DNA from: Parapristionchus giblindavisi
Taxonomy: Eukaryota; Nematoda; Chromadorea; Rhabditida; Diplogasteridae
Direction of reading: 5' to 3'
Length of the DNA: 64,000 bases
Assembly: GCA_943737045.1 (NCBI GenBank)
Contig: CALSFV010000363.1
Coordinates: 62,001 to 126,000 of the forward strand
Every line of letters begins with the position of its first letter. The stretch's first letter is position 1. Below the pieces are notes generated by a model. The model searched no databases and was not told the DNA's origin. It saw nothing but the letters and a program-made list of their open reading frames with translations. Position numbers and translations under genes: made by a program. Below, one piece after another: positions 53,314-64,000 of the stretch.

Positions 53314-56300
53314 ATGTCCGGATTACGAACGCGTCGGGCGCTCTCCGCGTCCGTGTGGTTCCGCTCGTTGAGACGCGTCTCTCCGCATGTCGTACTCGAC
53401 AAGTTCCTATCGTTCTTTCCCATACTACAGGTTGGAGAGATCAAAGATCAAAGATCAAGAAATTTTGATTTCAGTGGCTGCCTCAATACAAATGGAGGGT
53501 CTCATTCTTCGGTGATCTTTCGGGAGGATTGACAATGGGCGTTTTCAATGTTCCTCAAGGTTCCATATTAATTTTTTAACCCGAGCTAGTTTGAAACTCT
53601 GCGCTCTCGCCACACTCTCTCGCTATCTTTGTCTACTAGAGAGTATTACCAATGCGGAGAGAGAGAGAAATTAGCTTGGGTGTACCTTTAAACATTATCC
53701 ACAATTTCATCAATTCACAATATTCTGTTTCTCCCCATTGAATATTAACATAATGGTTTTAATATTGGATTGGTTTCTCCTTTTTCCATTTCATTTCTTA
53801 GGCCGTGTTACATTTTCAAAACGTGCGTACGCCGTAACCTAACGTCTCAGTCGTTACGGCGTGCGCACGTTTTTACAAATGTAACACCGCTTAAAGCCAC
53901 ACCCCAAGCTAATTTGAAACTCTCCGCTCTGGCAATTCTCTCTCACTTTCTTTGTTTACGAGAGAGTATTGCCAATGCGGAGGATAAAATTAGCATGGGG
54001 TACTCCTTTAATAAAGTACAGTAATGATCATAATCCGTTGAGGAATCGCTCTGGCTGCGATCACTGGAGTGAATCCTGTGTATGGATTGTACACGGCGAT
54101 CTTTCCATCTTTTATCTACATTCTATTCGGTTCTTCGAAGCACAACTCGCTCGGTATGGAACTAGTAACACATAATTGCCATACTCTTGTATTTCCAACC
54201 TAGTAGTTTACTTACGTCACGTCACAGACTAGTAGTCTACTGCTAGTTTACTACAAGTGAAAGAACATTTGACGAAATGCATTACCGTATTCTACACTTC
54301 TAGTAAACTTACGTTTAACTAGCCGTAGACTTGCAAGTCTACGGCTAGTAGGAAACATAAGTAAACTACTAGTTTGAAAATACCAGTAGTTTGAAAGACA
54401 CATCCATAGCTATTTTGAAACTCTCCGCTCTGCCAATGCTCACTCGCCTTCTTTGTCTACGAGAGTGTGTTGTCACAGAAGAGAGTTAAATTAGCTCGGG
54501 ATGTGTCTATGTAGATCTTATTGTACATAATGAAATTAAAATTATTGTTTACAAAAAACGCCACAAATTATGCTTGCAAGAGCTAGGAATTGTGTTCTTC
54601 CCAAAACTTTATTTACAGGAGGTTTCGCCGTCTTGTCTCTACTTACAGCAAAAGCGATCGAACGTATGGACCTAGAGTGGAGTGCAGCCAATGCGACCGC
54701 CCCTCTATCGCTCACGACCGGAATTGGAGTATCCGGCAATTTGACGGATCCGGGTGGAAATTCGACTTTTTATGACGAGTACGGTATAATTATCTCTAGA
54801 AAATTGGAGATAAACTTCAGTGAACATTCCCCTTCACACCCCTCGCAGTAAGAGAGCGGCGAAATGTATTTTAATAATTAAAATATTTATATATTTAATA
54901 TATAAATATTTTAATTATTAAAATAATTAATTAATTAATTAATGATTAAAATTAACCGCTGGCCCGCCCCTTTTACGAAAACGTTGATTATGTTCTTCAG
55001 CGATACTCTATTAGTGGACGATATCATAAAGGCTGGTCCAAACAGTATCGCGATCGCAACGGCGTTACTATTCACGTCTGGAGTACTACAGGTTTGTCTA
55101 TGATCGTTCATATTTTTGCAATTATAAAGTAATATTCACATTCGCAATTATTGTGAAGGCAAAATTATCCGCGTTGACCTCGCTAGTTCGGTGGACAAAA
55201 TAAAGCGGAGAGATCCAAATTAGCTCTTGGCTTTAGTCCAAAATATCAGAGAATGGGGAAATATGTTAAATATATATAAAAATTTAAAAATATAAAAAAT
55301 TGTAATTTATAGATAATCTTCGGTCTCGTTCATGCCCATTATCTCACGTGTTATTTCTCTGAACAGGTAAACATCATTCCTTGATTTTGACTATTCATTC
55401 CCCTCACAGAGAGCAAATATGGGCAATTTTTTACCCAACTTCCCTAATTGTGTTCAAAATTTAGCGATAGGCCAAAAACCAACAATTTACACATATACAT
55501 ACATGCATACCATGGTATCATACTGGCCTGACTACTGGCAAATCGCTTGCCAATTATCCTAAAAATATCCGTGTTTCGCATTTTACTCTCCTCAAATTCA
55601 AATTCATTTATCATATCAGACTTAGGTTACTCACAACAGGTTACTCTCCTCAATGGCAATTCTATCTCGAAAACAAAGTTAGCGAGGGGATGTGGCCAGA
55701 ACGGAGCGCATCAAATTAACTCGGGGTCTCACTTTGAAAGGAGCGTTACCTATCTCAATGGTCTCTATATTGTGCACACTATTTCTCTGTTCTCTAACAA
55801 CGAGGGAGCATTGCGCGTCGAAGAGACCTTTGAGTAAGGTAACGCACCCTTTAAAGGTCATGTCGGGTTTCATCGTTGGCGGTGTGGTACACGTTTTCTT
55901 CGCCCAAATCGGCCCTGCTCTCGGATTGGAATTACCCATCAGAAATGGACCCTTCTACTTGTATTATGTAAGCGACTAATAGAATTTAAATTGAAATATC
56001 TTGCAACAACTCTAGGTGTAATACATTCACACATTTTTCGGTTCAAAACACACAGAAAAAGAGGTGCAGCCCACAGCACATAAGACCTGTGACATGTTAT
56101 ATTTAATGATATAATATTTTTTTCTTTTCTCTGTGTGATCTGAAAATAAGGGATTGAACCTATATCGTATTTGACAATTCTTAACTTGCATCTGCAACAT
56201 ATACAGTGCGGGACATAATGATATGACACCCCTAAAATTTTGGAATTCTGGCCGAATTTTGAATGGAAATCAAAAGTGGTATATACCATTTGTATCCACT

Positions 56301-59300
56301 CCTTGGAAAACTAAGGTAGCCCATGTATGAGGAAATGCAATTTCCCGGTCAACGAGAAAATAATGATTTTTCGAAATTTTAGCGGGACATAATGATATGA
56401 CACCCTGATTTTCTCATGAGATATTATTTTTTTCAAACTTCTGCATAACAGCAATGGATTAACAACAGGTTAGTAATCAATGTTGTGGTCCCTCCTCGAG
56501 ATTGGACCTAAGATCCGAATGGACATGCTTCCATAGATTGCAGAAATAACTTGAGGCTCGATGCCGTCCCACTCCTTTTTGATGGCATCCTTCAACTCGG
56601 CAATGGATGCATACTGTTTGTTGTTATTGTACACACGACTAACCAGGATGCCCCTCATGTTATACTGGGGTTTGCATCGAGGTTGCCCGTAGGGCATGGA
56701 AGAACTGGGATGTTCTTCACTGTGAACTATGGTTTTGAGTGGAGTTGGTGGCAAAGGAGGCGCCGTCTTTCTTCGAGATCAGGTGGTGGACACGGCTCAT
56801 CCTCATGAACAGAACAAGGGTAGTCTGGTGCATCACACGATACTCCCCATAGTCCATCCTGCTGGAGCGGAAGGAGATGGGCGGCATGTCAAATTTTAAG
56901 TACGCGCCCCAGAACATGACCGAAGTTCATCCTGCTGAAATAACGTGATTCCTTGATGAACTCACGTCAGAAGCAGTTACAGCCGTCCGCACTATAGGGG
57001 TTGATCTTCTTCTCATCGGTGAATGCGATCAGAAACTGATAATTTTATTTTTTTGAACAAAATAACATGCACCGTACTAGGGCGCGTTCTTAAAATTTGA
57101 CATGCCGCCCATCTCCTTCCGCTCCAGCAGGATGGACTATGGGGAGTATCGTGTGATGCACCAGACTACCCTTGTTCTGTTCATGAGGATGAGCCGTGTC
57201 CACCACCTGATCTCGAAGAAAGACGGCGCCTCCTTTGCCACCAACTCCACTCAAAACCATAGTTCACAGTGAAGAACATCCCAGTTCTTCCATGCCCTAC
57301 GGGCAACCTCGATGCAAACCCCAGTATAACATGAGGGGCATCCTGGTTAGTCGTGTGTACAATAACAACAAACAGTATGCATCCATTGCCGAGTTGAAGG
57401 ATGCCATCAAAAAGGAGTGGGACGGCATCGAGCCTCAAGTTATTTCTGCAATCTATGGAAGCATGTCCATTCGGATCTTAGGTCCAATCTCGAGGAGGGA
57501 CCACAACATTGATTACTAACCTGTTGTTAATCCATTGCTGTTATGCAGAAGTTTGAAAAAAATAATATCTCATGAAAAAATCAGGGTGTCATATCATTAT
57601 GTCCCGCTAAAATTTCGAAAAATCATTATTTTCTCGTTGACCGGGATATTGCATTTCCTCATACATGGGCTACCTTAGTTTTCCAAGGAGTGGATACAAA
57701 TGGTATATACCACTTTTGATTTCCATTCAAAATTCGGCCAGAATTCCAAAATTTTAGGGGTGTCATATCATTATGTCCCGCACTGTATCAGTTGGACAGT
57801 TGGAGTTGGACACATAACACGGGTCTCCTGTAAAAGTGTATGAAAATTAGAACCTTTTTCGACAGAAAAAAATGATTTCCTCAGTTTTTATTGATTGTTG
57901 TTACACTGGCCTAACTGACAAGGGGATGGTCACAACTGGTCCTGGTCAAATGAGAAGGCAATAGCATTACTAGGAACAGTTTTCGATGCTGATTACGAAT
58001 CCGTTTTCAGGAAGTGCCTAATCGACCTGATTTTCTAGAAAATCGGTATTGAAATTTGGCTTGTTAATTCGAAAAGTCGTGTAGTTTCCTTCACAAACTA
58101 TCTGGATTACGATAGAAAGATCAGGCAATGTAAGGTAAAGCATTGCGAGAGTTAATAGATGAGTTCACCAGCCCACCCGGCGCAGGAACCACACGAATTT
58201 CCGAATTAAAATATCGATTTCCTCGAAAATCAGGTCGATTAGGCACTTTCCGAAAACGGATTCGCAATCAGCATCGAAAACTGATCCTAGTAATGCTATT
58301 GCCTTCTCATATGACCAGGACCAGTTGCGACCATCCCCTTGTGAGTGCGAAAACAACATTTTCAAATTTTGTTTTTCGGAATTTGCATATCTATGCAATT
58401 TGTTTCCTGTAAACTTCAGATGAATGTAACTCGCTTCGTTTTTTTTTCAAAAATGATTGTTGTTGAGAATTCGAACCACAAAATCAATTTTGTAAGGCTG
58501 GTCGAGATACAGGGTTTAAATATGCTAATCAGAACATTAGCATAAGTTTGATCTGGTTTACAGCCAAAAATGTGATTTGAGAGAAAATTGAAGTCCAGGA
58601 CGATATACAGTAGCACTATTGTGGGGACAGAGTTGGGTTAAAAGATACATTAGGTTACCCAAATTTATGGACGGGGAATCCGAATCTGCAATAAAACTCT
58701 TATCCTTTAGAGAAACTTTTCGAGAAACATCTCATTATGTATGCTGAAAAACAGTTTTCATGCAATAACACATGAAAAACAACATTTCCGACCATATCCT
58801 CAATTGAGTTATTTGTAGACGAGGTCATTAGCAACCGATGTAAAAAAATTTAACACGGTAGCACAAAACCGAAGCGAGTTACATTCATCTGAAGTTTACA
58901 GGAAACAAATTGCATAGATATGCAAATTCCGAAAAACAAAAATTTGAAAATGTTGTTTTCTCACTCAGTTAGGCCAGTGTAACAACAATCAATAAAACGG
59001 AGGAAATCAATTTTTTTCTGTCAAATGGTTTCATACACTTTTACAGGAGATCCGTGTTAAACGCATAAACCAACATTCTTATTTATTGCATTTGAATCAT
59101 GCCAATCGTATCATGAAGGAGTTATTGTATAATATATTATCATATTTAAAATATTATTAAGAGAGTCCGGGATTTGATCGATCGATTTCCCAATATCCAT
59201 CCGCCTACCGTAGTTATCTCCGCGTCCTCTATCGTATTTCTTATCGTCAGCAAGGTATCCTACTCTAAAGAAATCTTAAAAGCACACCCCAATTTTACTC

Positions 59301-62300
59301 TCCGCATTGGCAATACTCTGTCGTAGACAGAGAAAGCGAGAGAGCGTGGCCAGAGCGGAGAGTTTCAAATTAGCTTGTGGTGTCGCTTCAAATTCAGTAC
59401 TCCGCAATTTTAGTGGGGCCAATATATTGGTTGACCCTAAAAGTTGACCCTAAAATTTGGCAACCAGACAAGCCCCACTTTTTAAAGTTGGGCCAATAAT
59501 TTGGTGATTGGCCCTACATTTGGTTCGAAGTGGGGCTGTTATTTTAGTCTAAAATTGTAGCCAAACTTTGGCTAAAGTTTAGCTAAAGTTTTTCGATCCA
59601 AATTATTGGCCCCACTAAAATTGCGGAGTAATCACCGTGCACAGTTCTCGATAGATCTTACATTCTAATCAATTCTTATTCAGGAATTCATCGGACCTTG
59701 GCTAGACAAAGTCTTCTTCTTCCCTGTTCCGTTCGAGCTCGTTCTGGTAAAGATCAAAGATTAACTTATGAGATGTCAAAGATCAAAGATCAAACTATAG
59801 GTGATCGTCGGCATCACGGCAACGAACTTTGCCGAGCTCGCCAGCAGACACTGCATAGCCGTGGTCGGCAATATGCCGACCCAGTAAGTTTCAAGTAGAA
59901 TTAAAGGGACCGAAACCTTTGTCAGCAACCTCTTCAATAGTCTACGCTCTCTCCTGGTTAAAGAACAGAGAAATAGTGTGCGCAATGAAGAGGCCATTGA
60001 GAGAGGTCACTCTCCCTTTAATATGGGATGGTCACACAACTCATTGATATCAGTAGATGTAATTCTGCAATAGGATATAATTAAAATAATGCAATATTAT
60101 TTGTATAATTGTATAATATTAGGTGACGACATAAGTAACGCTCGTTTTTTAGTCTCAACTTCAGTCGCATCGTTCTTGTTCTGTTATTATTGCCAGCATC
60201 CATGCTGTTTATACTAGATAGGCTGTCCCTCGAATATCCTGCGGATGTTTTCGATTCAGATCCCGCGTGTCCTCCAGGCGAGAAAACCGCACGATTTCGC
60301 CCCCGACGGAATTCACATTCGCAACGTTATTTTATTCCTCTTCCTCTCCGGCTTGAAACGCCCTGACTTCCAACCTCGCCTAGCAGAGGTGTACCCCTCA
60401 CATGTGCCTCACATAACACCTATGAGAAAGTGGGTCGTCAAATTCGAGAAACAGGACTTTTTCATCGAAGCAACCGGGTTGGTTTTCATCGAAGATGAAA
60501 ACCAACCCGGTTGCCGTGTGGAAGTGGGTCTCGATCGATTGCTCTAAGAGGTAGAGGCTGATCCGTATCCCGATACCGGTGATATTGCAATGGCACTTGG
60601 GGTCAACCAGAGCACTGTGGTACATGGTCTTCACATTCTCGGAAATAAGTGAAAATAGGGAAGATGTCTACCCCACGTCCTAGCCGACTACGACAAAGAT
60701 CGCCGACTGGACATGGCAAAGACTTTTCTAACTCTACGTCGCCGGCTTGTTTGGCTGGTCAACGTTATAACCGGTGATAAAAAGTGGGTGCTCTACGATT
60801 ACGAAGAGCCAAGGAGACTGTGGTTCGGTCAGCGCGAATAGCCAGAAGATGCCCCCAAACCCGATTTTCACCGCCAAAAAGTGATGTTGTATATCTGGTA
60901 TTCGGTACGGGGAGTAGAGTACTGGGAACTCCTCCCCGAGGGCACGACTATCACGGCACATGTCTACACTCTCCAGCTGCGGAAGCTAAGACTGCACCTC
61001 AAACAATCACGCGGTAAGGACACTCGGATCTAATTTCAACATGACAACGCTCGACCTTATGCCAAAAGAACGACCCATGCTGAGCTAACGGGATATGAGT
61101 GAACTGAACTCCCCCACCCTATGTACTCAACCGACCTTGCCGACTATGGTTGTCACCTCTTCCCGGCGCTTCATCACTTCCTCAAAGCGCAAAGCTTCAA
61201 ATACCTAACCACTATCCATTACGTACTCGAAATCTATTTCCAAAATTATCTCCAGTCCTTTTATCACGAATGGATCCATAAACTTCCGGGTAAAAGGCAG
61301 AAGGTCATCCATCCGAACGGAGAATATTTCCAGAATCCATCATGCTTTGTTAAAATTTTATGATCATTTTTTTGGAGAGTGAAAAACGAGCGTTATTTAT
61401 GTCGTCGCCTAATAATATGATGGCTATTTAAAATTTGATTTGGGGCATATATGGATTATTCTTCCCAGTTTCCCCGTGCCTACTCCGCCAGCCCTTGATC
61501 TCACCTTCTCTTTATTTTGGGAAGCACTTTGTATAGTGAGTTTGAACCTATTTTTTTGGTTTTTAGAGCTCGAAGATTTGTCAAAAAAAGGCAAACAGAC
61601 TATTATTAATCTCATAAATAAAGAAAACATTGTCGACAGAGCTTTCCAGGCAATCGTAGCTACCGTAATCCACATCACAGTCGCAAAATATGTCGAGAAA
61701 CGCTACGACTACCATATCGATTACGGACAGGTTAAACTGTTGAACTTTTTGATTTAAACGTGGTTTTCTGGCTTTAACATTGTAGTTTGATCTTTGATCT
61801 TTGACCTCTTCAGGAGTTGTATGCACTTGGATTCGTCGGAGTTCTGTCCTCATTCTTTCCAGTCTTTCCGGTTACGTCCGGGTTTCAGAGATCAGTTGTT
61901 GGCGCTGCTGTCGGAGGGTCAACTCAGGTGAATATCGATTGATTTCATTATTATTGTTTTGTTCTTATTATGGGAACATCACCTGTGTTTAGAAAGAGTT
62001 CAACTTTGAAGTGGACTTTTAAGGATATATTTAAATAAATAAATAAATAAATAATATATAAATAAATATTTGTTCCAGTTAACCGGACTTTTCTCCTCAC
62101 TCGCTCTTCTCTCCGTCATTCTCTACATTGGACCTGCATTAGAGTACCTACCCAAGTATGAATTGTCTCATTATCTCTGGCTCCGCTCAGATAGAGAAAA
62201 TATTTTTTAAACCTCAAATTTTTCTTTTTGATAATGCTGAAATGGACACTTTTGCCATAACGTTGATGAAAAAACGCAAAAGTATTAAACTTACAATTAG

Positions 62301-63816
62301 TACCTATCATATCAACCCTCCGTCCTATTTTCTGTGATTAGCAAACTATTATGCGGTGTGTTACATTTTACTTACGTGAGTACGCTGTAACCACCTCCGC
62401 AGCATCTCTATCGTTACGGCGGGGGTACGGCGTACGATCGTAAGTAAAATGTAACACCACATGAAAATTACACGCCGTAAAATTACACAATGGTTCAGAT
62501 GCGTTCTCGCCTCAATAATGCTCGTGTCTCTCAAGAATTCGTTCCTGAAAATCGGCGAACTCCGACAACTATGGCCGACCTTCAAAATCGACGCTGTAAT
62601 ATTTGATCTTTGATGTTTGATCTTTGATCTTGTAGAGGTTCACTGTTTATCTAGAACCTATGGCCGAAAACATTGAATCTCGCCCCTACCAGTTAACACT
62701 TTTTATTTACTAATATCTAAATATATGTATATGAGTGAGTTTCGTTCTTGTCTTTTATGATCAATTTCTATTTCAATTTGAATATGGATTTTGACATTTG
62801 ATCTACAAGCCTTCAGATCATTTGGCTCGCCTCCATGCTACTCACCATTTGCTATGACATGGTGCAAGGGCTTCTATTCGCGGTCGTGCTCGCCGTCGCT
62901 ACTACAGTACTCCGATCGCAATGGTTAGCTTACATCTTTAATCTTTGATCTTTGATCTTTGATCTCTCAGGCCGAAATGGCACTTTCTGACAGAGCAAGA
63001 GGGCGGAGGAGGGTATCGTGAGACGAATGAGGGGTATGAGAGAGGAGGCTTCATCGTCTTCCGTTTTGATGGACCTCTCCTCTTCACTAGCACTGATAGA
63101 TTTATGCAGGTATCTTTTCTTCTTTGAGAAGTAAAACCATGGAAAATTATTTCATAATTCGATAAATAAAAATTAGTAGTATTGTTCTTAAAGATGGAGG
63201 CCCTTGAATGTCTATGCAAATGCGTAACATATCGGCTATACAAAGGATAAATGATATGCTAGAAATTAGCACTTCCATGCATGTACCCCTTGGCGTAGTG
63301 GGAAATGCGCTGCCTAGTTAGCGTAACGTCGCGGGTTCGAAGACTATTGCCGAACTTTCTTATTTTCAAAATTTCGCGGCTTTGCCTATACATCAAGCAT
63401 GATTCATTCGTGATTCTAGCGATCAATAAGCTAAATTTGCATAAACTAATTTATGTAAGGTATGCAGAAAAACTTTTGCTATCTTTCTGTCTTCACAGTT
63501 TGTTCACGAAAATATTGCCCGGACTCCACCTTTAACGATGCATCACTGTTAAAGGCACCCCTGGAGTTGATTTTAAAATCATCGCTCTGGCAATACTCTA
63601 TCGTTTGCTCTGTCTGCGAGAGAGTCTTGCCAATGCGGAGAGTAAAATTCTAAACTTCTAGTTTTCGTTTAAGGACAATTGCTCGATCTTCTAACTATCT
63701 TGACTGGGGATGCATTTTAGGCAGTGAATCGTTGCATAAACAAATGGTCAAAGAAGAGAATGGCTGATTTTGTTCCCTTGGAGGATATGGAAGGGAATGC
63801 GGAAAGATTGGATGAG
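53314..63816 (+). CDS. SLC26/SulP anion transporter, 3' end beyond window
   Basis: Eighteen exons: 53314-53430, 53475-53559, 54043-54153, 54619-54778, 55001-55091, 55313-55366, 55857-55967, 59162-59254, 59684-59746, 59801-59883, 61469-61535, 61650-61730, 61814-61927, 62079-62155, 62499-62595, 62817-62923, 62971-63109, 63721-63816. All phases agree; 582 residues so far. Family hallmarks in order: GDLSGGLTMGVFNVPQG (TM1 region), GLYTAIFPSFIYILFG, SSKHNSLGGFAVLS, FFPVFPVTSGFQRSVVG, AAVGGSTQLTGLFSS, then FKIDAIIWLASMLLT, and the start of a cytoplasmic STAS domain (GGFIVFRFDGPLLFTST). It would exchange sulfate, chloride, bicarbonate or other anions across a membrane; substrate cannot be told. An in-frame stop precedes the ATG, and an AG two bases before it could be a trans-splice acceptor. 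The gene continues past a GAG|GTTGTC donor at 63816. Introns hold most of the local TEs. Confidence 0.93.
53576..53692. mobile_element. TTAA-type MITE in SLC26 intron 2
   Basis: 'ccgagctagtttgaaactct' at the left, 'aattagcttgggtgtacctt' at the right, TTAA ends. It is the first of three short elements in this intron. Confidence 0.8.
53803..53890. mobile_element. 88-bp palindromic MITE in SLC26 intron 2
   Basis: 'ccgtgttacattttcaaaac' and 'gtttttacaaatgtaacacc' ends with a 'gtacgccgtaac' core. It abuts the next TTAA MITE with no gap. Confidence 0.75.
53891..54012. mobile_element. TTAA-flanked MITE in SLC26 intron 2
   Basis: A clean copy of the 'CTCCGCTCTGGC' family with TTAA at each end. It ends 30 bp before exon 54043-54153. 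Confidence 0.85.
54189..54382. mobile_element. MITE with 'ctagtagtttactt' ends, SLC26 intron 3
   Basis: 'gtatttccaacctagtagtt' at the left and 'aactactagtttgaaaatac' at the right. The inner palindrome is 'ccgtagacttgcaagtctacgg'. Same family as 42810-42960. Confidence 0.8.
54391..54514. mobile_element. MITE of the 'CTCCGCTCTGGC' family, SLC26 intron 3
   Basis: 'agctattttgaaactctccg' and 'agagttaaattagctcggga'. The ends are less clean than other copies. Fragments of the same family are at 55176-55238 and 55680-55740. Confidence 0.7.
55400..55570. repeat. Diverged copy of the satellite-resident MITE
   Basis: Begins 'cacagagagcaaatatgggc' and contains 'actggcaaatcgcttgccaa', matching the 192-bp element. 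The right end is degraded. Confidence 0.55.
55733..55856. mobile_element. MITE whose end forms the SLC26 exon 7 acceptor
   Basis: 'tttgaaaggagcgttacc' and the inverted 'ggtaacgcaccctttaaag' are its ends; a relative is at 59901-60021. The final AG (55855-55856) is used as the acceptor. Starting exon 7 there leaves four residues (QVMS) between SE and GF, the family spacing; starting at 55839 would add six residues. Confidence 0.7.
56470..56754 (-). pseudogene. Tc1-type transposase C-terminus, left arm
   Basis: 94 codons, identical to the right-arm copy. The stretch ELKDAIKKEWDGIEPQV...SM matches the end of Tc1 transposases (LK..I...W..I....C/S....SM). The catalytic DDE core upstream is missing or scrambled. 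Confidence 0.75.
57235..57519 (+). pseudogene. Tc1-type transposase C-terminus, right arm
   Basis: Mirror of 56470-56754, identical in protein sequence. Upstream in the arm is MRMSRVHHLISKKDGA-like coding debris. Confidence 0.75.
57819..59055. mobile_element. 1.24-kb foldback element, TIR ACGGGTCTCC, SLC26 intron 7
   Basis: Ends 'acgggtctcctgtaaaagtg' and its near reverse complement, as at 30900-32840. It contains two inner palindromes (57925-58330; 58370-58960). No transposase recognised. It ends 107 bp before exon 8. Confidence 0.8.
59275..59391. mobile_element. MITE of the 'CTCCGCTCTGGC' family, SLC26 intron 8
   Basis: 'cacaccccaattttactctc' and 'agagcggagagtttcaaatt', inverted in orientation relative to the copies at 53576 and 53891. 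Confidence 0.75.
59901..60021. mobile_element. TTAA-flanked MITE, relative of 55733-55856
   Basis: 'ttaaagggaccgaaacctt' to 'ggtcactctccctttaa', with a shared middle ('aaagaacagagaaatagtgt'). It lies in SLC26 intron 10, next to the mariner copy. Confidence 0.7.
60122..61409 (+). mobile_element. Full-length but inactive mariner element in SLC26 intron 10
   Basis: 1288 bp, with TIRs GGTGACGACATAAGTAACGC and the near reverse complement and TA duplications (60120-60121, 61410-61411). Size, TIR and transposase all fit the mariner family. It is not a foldback, unlike most elements here. Confidence 0.9.
60245..61363 (+). pseudogene. Broken mariner transposase
   Basis: Recognisable pieces appear in order: KKWVLYDYEEPRRLWFG, KVMLYIWYSVRGVEYWELLP, QHDNARPYAKRTT, and YSTDLADYGCHLFPALHHFL. 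These correspond to the catalytic D,D34D region of mariner. Several stops and frame changes interrupt it (for example near 60840, 61032 and 61100), and the N-terminal helix-turn-helix part is hard to follow. The element is dead. Confidence 0.85.
62351..62462. mobile_element. 112-bp palindromic MITE, SLC26 intron 14
   Basis: 'atgcggtgtgttacatttta' to 'aaaatgtaacaccacat'. It lies 36 bp upstream of exon 62499-62595. Confidence 0.75.
63188..63535 (+). mobile_element. 348-bp TTAA-flanked MITE with tRNA-like core, copy 2
   Basis: Matches 28360-28707 end to end. TTAA at both sides. The A-box-like 'tggcgtagtgg' and B-box-like 'gggttcgaagac' are at 63291-63345. It lies in SLC26 intron 17. Confidence 0.8.
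63549..63674. mobile_element. MITE of the 'CTCCGCTCTGGC' family, SLC26 intron 17
   Basis: Starts 'ttaaaggcacccctggagt' and ends near 'gtttaagg'. The palindromic middle ('caatactctatcg' / 'gagagtcttgccaatg') is conserved. It lies 46 bp upstream of exon 63721-63816. Confidence 0.7.
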
Positions 63817-64000
63817 GTTGTCATTTAATTTGTAATTAATAATGTAATTAATAACGTAATTTGAATAATGTAATTAAATAATGTAAATAATGTAATCAAT
63901 AATTAATGTAATTAAGAGGTAGTTTATTGTTTTCTCAATGCTATGTTCAAAATTTATGAAACAAGATAAAATCAGATAACACTCTTCTATACTCTCTTTT

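Larger units (their letters stand above)
56214..57785. mobile_element. 1.57-kb Tc1-type foldback transposon in SLC26 intron 7
   Basis: TIR CAGTGCGGGACATAATGATA at both ends, TA flanks (56212-56213, 57786-57787), and mirrored arms meeting near 57000. Each arm carries the same transposase C-terminal segment. The N-terminal DNA-binding part is absent, so it cannot encode a working enzyme. Confidence 0.9.

Noticed and set aside
61424..61853. Minus-strand ORFs in the SLC26 region
   Set aside because: They are antisense shadows of SLC26 exons 61469-61535, 61650-61730 and 61814-61927.

Overview
The window looks like a nematode nuclear contig. Most introns are 44-104 nt with GTA..TTTCAG-type ends, genes are split into many small phase-consistent exons, and one gene encodes a cysteine-rich secreted/membrane protein of the C6/DUF281 kind that is expanded in nematodes. 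No rRNA, CRISPR, bacterial operon or intact tRNA gene was found. Species is not inferable; 'nematode' is itself an inference.

Layout. 1-2700: palindromic repeat debris with nested MITEs. 2700-3438: nothing recognised. 3439-21968: an 18.5-kb complex satellite with at least three levels of organisation: a ~54-bp monomer, a ~152-bp composite unit, and 1.6-2.2-kb higher-order blocks carrying a ~195-bp spacer module (14 copies) or a 192-bp MITE (5 copies at one identical junction). It is almost free of ORFs. 22010-22306: a G-tract/GC-hairpin edge and a repeat whose inverted partner lies on the other side of the satellite. 22298-27843: a 5.5-kb composite of nested palindromes. 27845-30437: MITEs, hairpins and two small orphan reading frames.

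30438-64000 is genic but heavily loaded with transposable elements. Three spliced genes were reconstructed by hand, with every exon-exon phase agreeing: (1) minus strand 30438-37255, at least 13 exons, about 330 residues, product not recognised, 5' end missing; (2) minus strand 38888-48544, 17 exons, 562 residues, a signal-peptide, cysteine-rich, single-pass membrane protein; (3) plus strand 53314-63816 and beyond, 18 exons, an SLC26/SulP anion transporter with a STAS domain that runs off the window end. Nearly every intron longer than 250 nt is long because it contains a MITE, a foldback transposon, a (TAA)n tract or a mariner copy.

Most DNA transposons here are long inverted-repeat (foldback) derivatives: 34557-35993, 37757-38785, 51181-52595 and 56214-57785 have clean TA flanks, and the last encodes a Tc1-type transposase C-terminus in both arms. 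Several hairpin elements and a SINE-like repeat carry tRNA-like A and B boxes. Points for a second look: MITE ends that supply splice acceptors in two genes, short introns built almost wholly of GATCTTT heptads, and the satellite hierarchy.
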